From NCBI GenBank assembly GCA_023079485.1, contig CM041083.1, positions 176,966,480 to 177,030,479 of the forward strand: a DNA stretch of 64,000 bases, given 5' to 3'. The stretch comes from Archilochus colubris. Lineage: Eukaryota; Chordata; Aves; Apodiformes; Trochilidae. Each line of letters starts with the position of its first letter. Position 1 is the stretch's first letter. The notes under the pieces were generated by a model. The model was given only the letters and a program-made list of their open reading frames with translations, was not told the origin of the DNA and made no database searches. Shown one piece after another: positions 37,301-48,669 of the stretch. The position numbers and the translations under genes are program-made.

Positions 37301-38534
37301 GGTTGAGCTGCTTAATCAAGTAAAACATGTTATTATAATATTTTTTTAACTTTTACAATCTTAACCATAGGAGCTTTTTCAGTACTAAAATGAATACTGT
37401 GATTTTTTAAATTGAAGTTGTTATTAGGTCAGTTATTACAAAGGCCAGTTATTAATATTGACCTCTTAGTTGCTTCTCTCCATAACTGATTTTTCATTTC
37501 ATTGTTATTGATATCTCAACTGCTTGATCTGTAGATGCTCCAGTCTATATTCTTGGCTCTTGCACAGTGAGACCCATATAGTCCTATTTTTCTAAACAAC
37601 ATGAGGATCTTAAGAAAAATCATGTTGGTCTCTCCTCTCTCTGTGTTCCCTACTGTTTCCTATGCATCCATTTACATGCAGTGTGCCAAGCTGTCAGCTA
37701 ACTGAATTATCCTCTGATGTTCATCACAGTTTGGCCTGATCATAAAGAAGTAAGTCCCCACTGCCATTGCTAGTCTGAGCTGCTTTTTACCTCTAGATTT
37801 CTATGTGCTGTTTTTAGGATGTTATGTTTTTAGGATTTTACAAATCTGAAACTCTAATTAGGTTCAAAAACATGTAGCTCTTAAAAAATTAATTTGAATT
37901 TCTTAAAGATGATGTAAGAATTGGTTTTACTTTGATATGTGTGAGCTAAATAATTGTTATTTCTGTCATTTTTCTTTTAATGTGTTTCTAGTTAATAACT
38001 TATGATGGAAATTAACTTTTGGTGGTAACATTCTCTGCAGTAACTAATTATTGCTATTATACATATCTATTTGTTGAAAAAAATGCCTAATTCATTAGAA
38101 AAATATGTTTATTTTTCACACCTCTGCATCTTTGTACTTCAACTATTTGGAACCAAGTAAGTTCTTAGAAAGGATACTGGTCACACACACTTCTGTCTGT
38201 ATGCAACAGTATGACCAGCAACAGGAGACAAAAAAGATCACAAGATATATGTCTTATTAGAAGCATTCTCCCGAACAGATAGCATTAAATGGTAACTTTA
38301 AGAACTTAACATTTATAATACACCATGGAATAGACATCAATGAAAGGTTTAAAATTGATAGGTTAATTTATGTCAGCAAAGTACATGTGTTTTATGGCCC
38401 AGTTTTATGACCAGGAAAATAACTAACTTAATAAGGTTGAGTATTTATTAACAACAGTTTACTAAAATATTGATATTATCAGCAGAACCCTACTGTATTA
38501 ATTGACATTAATTCCTACTCTACTCAACACTTGT
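34321..38534. other. Intergenic stretch without recognisable genes
   Basis: Very AT-rich. It holds an A22 run at 35,912-35,933. No open frame has coding features; no repeat family was recognised. Confidence 0.6.
35912..35933. repeat. Poly(A) run of 22
   Basis: Pure A22 followed by an A-rich CCAAAAC stretch. No retrocopy body was recognised upstream. Confidence 0.9.
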
Positions 38535-39050
38535 TTTCCTACTCAGCACAGTGCTTGTCAGGCTGTCCCTGGAATACTTAGTGTTCTTCTTGTCCCCACA
38601 ATTCAAGAAAGATGTGGACAAACTGGAGAAGGTCCAAAGGACTGGAGAACCTGCCATATGAGGAAAGACTGATGGAGTTAGGTTTTTTCTCCATGGAGAA
38701 AAGGTAGCTCAGGGGGGATCTCACTACAGCACTATGGTACTTCAAAGACAGCTACAGAGGACAGAAACTCTTCAGAAGGAACCACATGAAGAAGACAAGG
38801 GGCTGTGGGTACATGTAAAACTGGGAGAGGCAAAATAAGAGATCATTTTTTTACAGTGAGAACAATCATTCTTTTGAACAACCTTCCCAGGGATGTGCTA
38901 GAGTCAGTATCACTGGAGGTTCTCAAGGTCCAGTTGGGCAGGGTACCAAGTAATCTCATCAAGGCTCTCTTTCCCAAATAAAGATGGACCAAATGATCTT
39001 TGGAGGTGCCTCCCAACCTGGGCTGTTCTATGATTCAATAATTCTGTGAT
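38535..39050 (+). mobile_element. CR1 LINE fragment, moderately diverged
   Basis: Shows the CR1 C-terminal and 3' UTR order: 'CTGGAGAAGGTCCAAAGGAC', CTGCCATATGAGGAAAGACT, 'CTCCATGGAGAAAAGG', the AACCTTCCCAGGGATGTGCT block, GGTGCCTCCCAACCTGGGCT and the TTCTATGATTCAATAATTCT tail. Plus orientation; reading frame destroyed. Confidence 0.85.
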
Positions 39051-39336
39051 AATACTCCTAAATTATATATTTAGCTTTTATATCTGTACCATTAGATGTA
39101 TTTTAAAAGTTTTTAAAACATACAAAAATACAATAAAAACCTAAACAAAAAACAACAAAAGAGTTTGGGAGTAAATATATTCACTACTGCAAACCAGCTT
39201 GCTTCAGAGAAGTTTGATGAATGAAAAATAAGTGCAGGATTTGTCCAAGAGGACATTTTTAGTTTCTTGTTTGCTTGCACTAAAATAAAACAATTTCTTA
39301 TTCAGGATAGTTCTTTTGTTTTCTAACATCACTGTT

Positions 39337-39355
39337 AAAAAAAAAAAAAAAAAAA
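39337..39355. repeat. Poly(A) run of 19
   Basis: Uninterrupted A19 in AT-rich intergenic DNA. Confidence 0.9.
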
Positions 39356-39744
39356 GGAAAAAAGCTGTATATCATTTAGCAAAGAAAAAAAAGTTATGAT
39401 ACACTTCTTTATGAAGTTCCAAGCATTATTTATTTTTCTTTCCTTTAAGATTACCTTTCAGGATATCTTATTGACATTGGCTTAATCATTTTGATCTATG
39501 ACTTTAAAAGAAGGGGTGTGGCACAAGCAGGGAAAAGGGTATAAATAAAGTAAGTCAAAACTACCCTGTCATCAAAATGCCAGTAGGGTTTTTGTTTAAG
39601 GTCATGATATTGAGTTAATTGTTCTGCATCTTCCCTGAAGTAGTATGTAATAATGGTCTGGCTGCTACAGTTGAGACTTTGAGACTTTACAGTACTGTGT
39701 AGGGTGGAAAGATTATTTCACATGTCTTGCAGGCTGCACCTTTT

Positions 39745-40128
39745 AAAGAAAAAATGACAGCATTGTTTGCTTTTATTACTGCAAGATGACATTGTTGACT
39801 CTTACTCAGCTTGTGATCCTCTGTTGCCCCTGGATCCTGTTCTGGAGAAGTACAAACAAGCTGGAGGAGCCACATCCTGTATTTGTGAAGTTTAGTATGC
39901 CTTCTAAAAGAAATGCCTTGCACTTGTGTCTATTCAGTAGCATCCTTTTTCTCTCAGACCATTCCTATAGTTCGTCAGGATCATTTTGAATTCTAATCTT
40001 GTCCTCCAATGAACTCATAGTTGCTTCCAGCCTAGTGCTTTTTGCAGATTTAATAAGCACACACTCTATTCCATCATTCAGATCATTAATAACTATTATA
40101 TAGTATCAAACCTTGGTGACTTCTGGAG
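39745..40128 (-). mobile_element. Old CR1-type LINE fragment, minus strand
   Basis: The plus strand carries reverse complements of CR1 ORF2 text: CCTTGCACTTGTGTCTATTC, 'CTTGTCCTCCAATGAACTC', and TTTGCAGATTTAATAAGCAC followed by CACTCTATTCCATCATTCAG and ATCATTAATAAC, the region around the catalytic box. Strongly diverged. It ends against an AT microsatellite. Confidence 0.65.
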
Positions 40129-40138
40129 ATATCCTGAT

Positions 40139-40212
40139 GTACATATACTATATATATACAGTATATATATATATATGTATATATATACATATATATATAC
40201 ACTATATATATG
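40139..40212. repeat. (AT)n-rich microsatellite with strong dyad symmetry
   Basis: About 74 bases of TATA/TATATACA units, largely self-complementary and so capable of cruciform or hairpin extrusion. Confidence 0.9.
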
Positions 40213-40674
40213 CTATCCTGGAGATAGAAATGAGGACATTGCCCTCTGTTCCCTTGGGAACTGCTTTTAAGCTGAGGCTGTACTGATGCCTGTGCCACAG
40301 TGCAGTTCTGTAGTATCTACACCTGATTTTGTAGTTTCTTGATACTGACCCTAGCCCAGACCCTCTGATTTAGCTTCAGACTACCTAACATGGCATCAGA
40401 CCTGCCTTGTTGCTGCACACTCTTTAGGGATGATCACTGGACCTGTTCACTGCCTCCAGACCTGCTCTTTACCCAAATTTAATGACTCAGTATCCTGAAT
40501 CCTTGTTAGTGAGATCTGCCCCCATCACCTTTCTGCTGGTCTTTACTCCCAGTTAATTTGCCTTTGCAGGGCAGCCAGCCTCTGATGCTTCTTGCCAGGT
40601 TCCTTCCAGATTGTTTCCATCCCTGCTGAAGTCCCTCCAAATGGTAGCCTGGCCTTCCACCTTTTCAACCGTGT
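40213..40674. repeat. Unidentified pyrimidine-rich segment, copy A
   Basis: Distinctly richer in C and T than its flanks, with phrases such as CTTGGGAACTGCTTTTAAGC and ATCAGACCTGCCTTGTTGCT. It resembles the segment at about 40,905-41,375 in several phrases in the same order. It could be an old retroviral or other repeat; family unknown. Confidence 0.3.
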
Positions 40675-40904
40675 GTTTCAGTGGTATTATTCACAAAACT
40701 GAGAGTGTACTCCATCTCATCATTCTGGTCTTTATTAAAGACATTAAACAGTTTCAGTGTTAGGGCCCAGAGAGCATCCTTCCTTGTGGAAATCTGGCCC
40801 CCTGGGCTCAGGACCAACTTAGAGAGGTTGTCCCCCTTTTATTGGTGGCCTTGGTTAGAGTACTCCCAGACATCTCTGCAGAAAGGCCTCAGCAAAGACT
40901 GACT

Positions 40905-41375
40905 TCTTTTTCTTGGGAGCTGCTTTAAGCTGCCACTCAGCCGTTCGACCCCACCTGAGCTACAGCTCCCCTTGTATTTCAGCCACACCCCCACCTGCTC
41001 ATGGGCCCTGCAGATTCAGACTTGGACACTGACCTGTGGATTGATTCCTGGCTTGATCTTGGCTTTGCCTCACCACTACTTGCCTTGTCTTGTGGTCACT
41101 GGGCAGTGTCTGACCCTGCCTGCCACAGCCTGACCCCACTCACCACTTTTAAGTGCAGTGGCACTGTGTCCTTACCACAAATGCCCCTGCCCTGCTCGTG
41201 ATGTTGCCACACTCAGTTCCTGGCTCCTAATTGCTTGTGGAGCAATGGACTTCCACAGGTTCTTTACAACCAGCCCAAGTATCCTATGTTGTGGACTGCC
41301 ACCAGTGATCAGCTGCCAGTTGGACTTGGAGCTGCTGACCACTGCCAGCTCTGCATGCACTTGACAGTTCTCTTG
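40905..41375. repeat. Unidentified pyrimidine-rich segment, copy B
   Basis: Contains CTTGGGAGCTGCTTTAAGCT and CACTACTTGCCTTGTCTTGT, echoing copy A at 40.2-40.7 kb. It splits the old minus-strand CR1, so it probably arrived later by insertion. No ORF of note. Confidence 0.3.
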
Positions 41376-41714
41376 TCCAGTACTTCTGTTCTCCGTCTAC
41401 ACAGATACTATGGAAGATCATGTGAGAAGCCTTGCTAAAACCAGATCAAACAGCATTCCCTGTTCTCCTCTCATCCACCGAACCCATTGAGACATGAAAG
41501 AAGGCAGTCAGGTTGTTCAGACTTACCTTGCATTGATAATTCTATACTGGCTGTTCCTAATCATACACATCTCCTTCATGTGCTGGAAAATGAGTACCAG
41601 GAGGACTAGCTTCACAGTGTTCCTGGGGATTAGTGTGAGACTGACTGGCCTGTTGTTCTTACAGTCCTCTTTCTCAGCCTTCTTGAAGATGATTGTCACA
41701 TTTCTGTGTCCTGA

Positions 41715-41803
41715 CAGGGTAATCCTGCTATGTCAGGAGGGGTTAGGCTTGATGATATCCAGAGGTCCCTTCCAATCCCTACCATTCTATGATTCTATGT
41801 TTT
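41715..41803 (+). mobile_element. CR1 LINE 3' tip nested in an older LINE
   Basis: Reads GACAGGGTAATCCTGCTATG, GGGGTTAGGCTTGATGATAT, CCAGAGGTCCCTTCCAATCC and an ATTCTATGATTCTATG tail, opposite in orientation to the surrounding old CR1. This short 5'-truncated copy inserted between the 'TTTCTGTGTCC' and 'CCAGTCCTCA' parts of the host element. Confidence 0.88.
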
Positions 41804-42293
41804 TTTTTTTCCAGTCCTCATAAATTTCCCCTCGTCACCATAACCTTTCAGAGATGATACCAAGCTGTCCTGCAATGATATTGGCCCACTCCTTCAGCAG
41901 TACTGGATGTATGTGTATGTCCATCTTGCTTATATTATCATCAGCTCATTCTTGCTTTACAATGGATACCCCTTGACTCCTGCAGACTCTGCTACTAGAC
42001 CCAGGGAAATGGGAGGAAACAGGGACACACAGTCTCAGAGACTCCAAGTTCCTTTGTTTTTCTCTCTGATGTGAGCTGCTTCACTGACTGCAGAGTTCCA
42101 TTTGTGGCATTCCTGGTCAGTAGCACTCCCTAGGAATATGTTAAATAAGAAGCTCAGCACAACAATATTTTCCTCCCACACATATTAGATTATCTGCCTG
42201 GTTGTCAGCTTCTAATATTGATTTTTGACTGCTGGCCATGATACATTCACCATGTGAATGCCAACTCAATTTAAAAAAAATCACTCCTACGTA

Positions 42294-43690
42294 TAGAATC
42301 ATAGAATAATTTAAGTTGGAAAAAACTCTCAAAAACCTCAAGTCCAACCATAAACCTAACACTTAGCAAATCCACCACTGAACTATATCCCTAAGTGCCA
42401 CATCCACACATCTTTTAAATACTTCCAGGTGGGGGACTCAACCGCTTCACTGAGCACTCTGTTGCAATGCTTGACAACCCGGTTGGTGGAGAAATCTTTC
42501 CTATGATCCAAGCTGAACCTTCCCTGGCACAATTTGAGTCCATTTCCTCTTGTCCTGACTGATATCCATTTGCTACAAACTCCTTTCAGGTAGTTATCCA
42601 GAGTGATGTGATCTTCCCTCAGCCTCCTTTTCTCCAGACAGAACAATCCTAATTTCCTCAGACACTCACCATATGACTTGTGCTCTAGACCCTTCACCAG
42701 CTTTATGGCCCTTTGGGCACACTCCAGCACCTTGCTGTTTTCTTTTGTTTTTTTTTATTTTATTTTTTGCAGTGAGTGGCCCAAAACTCATCACAGTATT
42801 CAAGGTATGCTGGGTATGTGTAGCTGTAATAAAGATGTACCATGGTTTTTCTTCAGGGAAGTCTAGAGTTTTGATTCCTGCAGATTTTATTGCTCTGTGA
42901 TGGTCCACAGAATGGTTTGAAAAGGTTTGGCATATCAACAAGTTTTCTAACCTTTTCAGTACATGTGGGGTTTTTTCCAGTTTGGATTTTTGTCTTGCCC
43001 TTTGGAAATCATCACCTGAAATCTGGTTTGAGTTACCTGTGTTGGTCATGGCAAAAAAATTTACCAAAGTAGATAAAAACAATACATGCAGAAAGATGCA
43101 TGTTTGCTTGGATGTTTTTTGCCACTGGGTAAATAAAATAGATACCTAAGAAGTAAACCAATATTCAGTAAAATGATAAAAGTGAGAAGTAGGCAAGCCA
43201 AGATATTCAGTATGGTAGTGTCACTAGGGTAATATACAGATGATAGCAGTGTGTTCTTTTGTATTTCTTCCCCTTAACCTGTGTTTCTTTTTTTCCTTGA
43301 AGGTGTAGCTTCACCAGTGCTGAGTACTGGGGTACAATTACTTCCCCAGTCCTGGTGGCCACACTAATTCTGACACAAGCCCCAATGCTTTCGGCCTTCT
43401 TGGCCACATGGGCACACTACTGGTTGCCCAGCACCTCACGTCCTTCCATGCAGCTTTCTAACCATTCTTCCTCAAGCCTGCAGCATTGCATGGGGCTTAT
43501 CCTTCTGTAGAGCCTTCCTACCTCAAGCAGATCAACACTTCCACCCAACTTGGTGTCATCTGCACACTTAACAAGGATGCATTCAGTTCCCTTGTCCAGA
43601 TAATAGATAAAGATACCATAAACAGGTTGGCAAGGTAGGCTTGCCAACACACTTCTGTAATGTGACAAGTTTCTCTTCACTTTCACAGTT
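42294..43690 (-). mobile_element. CR1 LINE, minus strand, split by an insertion
   Basis: The plus strand starts ATAGAATCATAGAATAATTT (reverse-complemented tail) and runs through AAGTCCAACCATAAACCTAA, GTTGTGGT-type C-terminal blocks and GGCCCAAAACTCATCACAGT up to about 42,804. The element resumes at about 43,299 with TGTAGCTTCACCAGTGCTGA and continues to CTTGGTGTCATCTGCACACT, the catalytic box region, where the FADD box reads CADD. A second gap of roughly 130 bp relative to other CR1s lies near 43,500. Both reading-frame parts are broken. Confidence 0.85.
42804..43299. mobile_element. Unidentified ~490-bp insertion within a CR1
   Basis: AT-rich sequence with no resemblance to CR1 separates two adjacent parts of the same CR1. 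The borders show a near-duplicate (TTCAAGGT at the left, TTGAAGGT at the right), which may be a target-site duplication. Family unknown; no ORF of note. Confidence 0.5.
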
Positions 43691-46600
43691 ATATATAATT
43701 CTGTTGATAAACATAGACATTTTTCAGCAACCATTTTATAAATGCAAAGTGTCTTTAGTATGAATAATGTGTATTTACCAAGATACCCAGTGAACTAGAG
43801 TAAGTCCCCAGGAAAACCATACCTTCTGGAATGTGTCTCATAAGAGCTGTAAAAAATATTACAAGATATTCTAATGTATCATTTGAAAATTAGTAGGTGA
43901 TCAAGTAATTGGTCTCTCATAATATGTGGGCACAAGGGTGCTGTTAAGATTGTGCAGAAAATCTTAACTTTGGCATTTCTGGGCTGTAGGCTTGTCCTTT
44001 CTACAACTTTTTTATTATTTTTCTTGAGTGAATGGAAGGTAGCCTTTAAGAACATATTAATTCAATTTATTCTACATAGAAATCATCAAGTTCTTTTTTA
44101 ATTTTTTTTTCCTTAATTGAAAAAACTTCAACCTATTTCTGTGCATACTACTATGATGCAGTACAGCGTCAGGCTATTTCCCTACCAGGTGACACAGACC
44201 TGGCAGGTAATAACCAAGCTGCAGTGTTTGGACAGTGCTAATGTTATATTTGATCAGAATTATCAGTCTCACTGTGCTTTGTTCATACTTCATCTCAAAG
44301 CTTTGCATGCTTTTAAAAAAAAGGTCTCATCAAGACTTAGAGCTTTGACTCATTTTCTTGGCTAGCTATTGTGTTTTCATTAACCTCCACATAGCTCCAT
44401 TACTTGCCATATCCAACTTCAGGTAGACAAGTCAATACCATTTTTAATTTCTTTATAGATACCTTGCAAACTATTTGGTTTTGAGGCAAGTGGTGAGGGA
44501 AACAAGATAGCCTTTACTTCAGCTGTTAACTTAGTGTAAAATAAAGGTTTACACAAATAATTTCTTCTCTCACAGAGTTTTCCTCTACTGTTTCACAGAA
44601 GAGCCCAGCAGATGTTACGATAGCATATTTCCACTTTTATTTTTTTTTAAGTTTTAAAGATTCTTCATATTTTCCCTCTCCATGACAGCTTTCTTTGCAC
44701 ATTACACTATCTGTGGGAGCTGTTATAACCACAGCTTCGGTGTCTAACCTGTATCTTTCTAATTTTTGCTTTTCCCCCAGAGTTTTTCCATTATTTGTTT
44801 TAAGATGCCTTAAAAGTTTAGATATTCTCTGTTCACTACTTACTGCAGCGTACTGTGCTTGCTCATATTCTGGATAGATTCATTTGGAGTTATTCTTAGC
44901 CTTCAGAACTAAAGTTTTAGCCAGCTCAGCTTGAGAAGGCTTTCTTTTCAAACTGTTTAGTTAGTGTGAATGTTGTTTAGTTAGTTGTGAATGGTTTGCA
45001 CTACTGATTGAACTTTCATCCTTCATTTAAAATAAACAAAATATGTGATTACCTTATAAGCTTCTAGATAAATGTTTCTTTAGTAAAACTGATAACATCC
45101 CTTTTTTGCTTGCTGGGGATCCAAAACACTCTGATAAACTTTTTACTGCCTTGTTGCTCTGCCTTCTGCTCTCAGATCCTTGCTGTTCCAGAATGTATCT
45201 TTATTCAGCACCCATTTTCATTTTCAGCACAAGTATTGCATGGTGGAACATATGCATCTATCTAGTCTTCTTTTTTGCCCTGTGTGTTCTCTGACAGGGA
45301 CTGATTGGCCAGGTCCACTGACAGATTTTGTGTTGTTCTTTGCTTGCTATTAAGTCTAGTGATTGCAGCCATATGGTTTGGATTATCTCTTGGTTCTGTG
45401 TCTCTGTAAGGAAAAGAAATTGCTCACCTAAGCCTGCCTTGGAAGGTCTGAATGAGGTACTTCTACTTTTTTTGAGGCATCTGTCCCTGTATATAGCTGC
45501 TCACATAGGTGGCAAGTGTTCTGACACCCTGTGTGAAGAGCAGTCTAGAGCTGACCAAGATGAAACAGTAGCTGGGAGACTGTGTATCTGAGAAAGAGTT
45601 TAAATCAGGGTTTTTATAGTAAGTATCTCAGTTCTTTCCAGAAGCTCTGGAGCTCTGCCTTCCTCGGGAGTTTTCTTCTCTTTGAACTGGAAAGTCAAGC
45701 TCTTTTGTTTTCTGCCTTCCCATCAATTTTGCACTTCTTTCTTCATAAAGGTCTGTTAGAAAAGATAAATATTGTTTTTCTTATCATCCTAGCATGGTGA
45801 CTGAGGCAGTATCCTTGCTTATCACTTAATACAAACATTAATGTGTTTGGCACAGATGAGTCCCATTGTGGTTTTTACATGTATGGCAACACAGAAGTTT
45901 GCTGTTCCTTGATGATGTCTGTATATATTTTCTGAACCTCTGAAACTGTGCATGTGGCTATATAATGTTTTAGTGTCAATGATACTATTACTGCTGAAGT
46001 CACCCTTTGTTTTCTCTTGTTTTAAGTTTTCATAGTGTCTGATTATAGTTTTTGTCTTTGATCAGATTTTAGGATAGGCAGGAAAACTTGATTTTCCCTT
46101 ACCTGATTTAAGTAGATACAATAGGACCCTGATTAAAATTACAGTTTCTTAGCAGTACTAATTAACCAATACCAGTTTTAAAACATGCATTTTTAGTCAA
46201 ATCATAAACCAAGTGCTGCACTAGCACAATGAGACAAGTAATCTTATGTGAAAACAGGATTTCTCATCTTATTTCTGATGCTTGCTGTGGGAATGCCACT
46301 CTTAATGAATCCAGAAGAAAACCAGAGGAGAAAAAACTTGCTTATGTAACTGAGAATTTCTGCTATATCACCATTGTTGTTCTCTTATATTAAAAATGAA
46401 GGTATGGAGGAAAATGGAAATAGATGAATCTTTAATTCAGATTTTATGTTGGTAATTGTGCTGTAAAAGCATATGTACAGCCTGGTCCTAATGGAAACTG
46501 GGTGGTGGTACTGTGCAACTTGTCACCTAGTCTTATTTATTGCTAATACTGATACTGAAGCTCATTGTATAATAAGAGGCTAACACAAGTGTTAGATTAA

Positions 46601-48669
46601 TATAAAACCTGACTGTAATCTGTCTTTAAAAAGCAATTAAAGTCTTATAAAAATGAAAAAAGAGTGTCCCAGTACTCTTACCCTTCCCCCAGCTTTAACC
46701 TCTCTTCCATAAAGATATAGATTCTTAATTCATATAAGCCCTCATTTCAAAGGGATGCCACTGAAATCAATGTTATATGTATTGCAGCAGACAAGAAGCT
46801 GGTTCAAGTGCTTTTCTACAGTAATCTGATAATACAAATGTAGTTAGATGCTAAAGAGTCTTGAGGTGTCTGCAGTATAAACATAAAACATTGATCACCT
46901 GCTGATTTCATTTATGAGCATAAATATATTCCAAGACAGTGCCTTGAACTTAGGTAGCACACTGACATAAAAAAGAAAAATGGGGCTGCAAAGTCATTAA
47001 CTTTTCTCTGACTGACACCAGGAGTGGAGATTCTCAGGCCAGATCATTTACAACAACAAGAAGAAAATTCCATCATCAACATCTGCAACACCAGAGGCAT
47101 CAAAACAGCCCTTTTTCACCTCTTCACTTTGCATACCGTGATAATATATATTGCTTCCTTTTCAATGCCAATACTATTGTGATAATTTTTAACAAATTGG
47201 AAAATCGTGGGTGACAATGGCTGGTTTCTTTTCATCTGGTACTGTACTAAATAAAGAATGAATGCATTTATTTATTGAATTATTAAGCTACCTCAGCATG
47301 TCTAGCCTAGTGTAAACATTTCAAAGACAAAAAAGGTAAGTTAAAATTGGACAGTAAGCTAGGAATTTCTTATACAGAACACTCAGTATGCTCAAAATAT
47401 TTATTTATGAACACAAACTTTTTAAAATGTTCTTTGCTATTTCTTTTACCAAGAACAAATATTAATTTGCTTCAAACTTAGCCTCCAAAAGATTGGATTT
47501 AGAAATCAATTAACTGAAATGAATGATGGATTTCCTCAAAGAGAAAATAGAAAAATAAGGAAATGAGTTATGCCAAACTCCAAGGGATACGAACTTTCAA
47601 GTGTTAACCCATAACTACATATTTGGGGTGTAGCTGGAAGTGCTCATATTTTAAGTTCCAAATTCCCAAGTTCATATTTGAAATTAACTTACAATTAGCT
47701 GCAAAAAGCATCTCACAATTTTATTATCTACATGTAACATATGAAGAAATAACAGAAAAGACTTGAGATGTCTCTTTTAGTTTAATGATAGAACTTCAAA
47801 TATTTCCCACATGCAAACTTCCTGCAGTACTTTCTGTACACACAAGATATGAGATCTGTCCAGTCTAACTTTTGATATTTAAATCTCATTCAGCCAAGGA
47901 TGAGTCTGACAATCATTTCATTGGCTGACAGTGCCAATGGGACAGTGTCCAGCTGAAATGGGTCCTAGCTTCAGTGTGTGCTTTTCTCTCCATACTGTCC
48001 ACTGAACAACACTAAGATCTGATTGTGGGTCAGTTGTAACTGTTATGCTGAAACTGTGGTTGAAATCAACATTCATCGAATGATTGTTTCTCCCAAAGGC
48101 AGTCACCTCATGCTGCTTACGTGAACATCCAGAAGACTATTTGTTGGCTCCAGTTTAGATTAACTTCATCACAGGTGCTGTAAAGATGGCCAAGAGTGCT
48201 GGCGTTCAGCTGTGTACATGGTTCTGTGACATCTTAGTCAAATTCAGAGGTGGGTGTTGGTGGCTTTTCTTTGCACCCCCAGCTGAAGGTTCCTTCCTTT
48301 TTCTTCCGCTGTTCTTGTGGTGAAATGTTTTAAACTGTCATGACTACACTTCTATACAGTTAAACTTTAGATGCCGGAATAAAATCAGATCAATCTGAGT
48401 TTAAGTTTCTAAGGCAAAAATTATTTAAGAACCCCACCTTTAGTACATAATTAGATGCATTCTTGTCGCAATGTATGAGTGACATAAGAAATTCCCTCAC
48501 TTAGATTTCCAGTTATTGTGTGAACAGTTGGGAAGCTGTAATTGCTGGTGTGATAGTCTGCCCTTGAACCTTTGTGACCCTTGTCAGGATTTAAGGAGAG
48601 GAAATAAAAGCAGTGGAAAAAAATTGAGTCAAGGTTCTTCTAAGAAATTTTGACCCATTACATTACATG
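43691..48669. other. Intergenic stretch without recognisable genes
   Basis: AT-rich, frames closed, with a small tandem duplication near 44,957-44,995 (GTTTAGTTAG...TGTGAATG twice). No repeat family or exon was recognised. Confidence 0.55.

Larger units (their letters stand above)
40675..42060 (-). mobile_element. Old CR1-type LINE, minus strand, interrupted twice
   Basis: Recognisable reverse-complemented CR1 RT text occurs at 40,690-40,860 (GAGTGTACTCCATCTCATCA, then TTAAAGACATTAAACAGTTT), at 41,390-41,470 (TTGCTAAAACCAGATC..., CTCATCCACC), at 41,610-41,712 (GTGAGACTGACTGGCCTGTT, TTCTTGAAGATGATTGTCAC) and at 41,812-41,930 (CCAGTCCTCA..., CCTTTCAGAGATGATACCAA). It is interrupted by an unidentified pyrimidine-rich segment (about 40,870-41,380) and by a plus-strand CR1 tail (41,715-41,803). 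The far end is vague. Confidence 0.65.
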
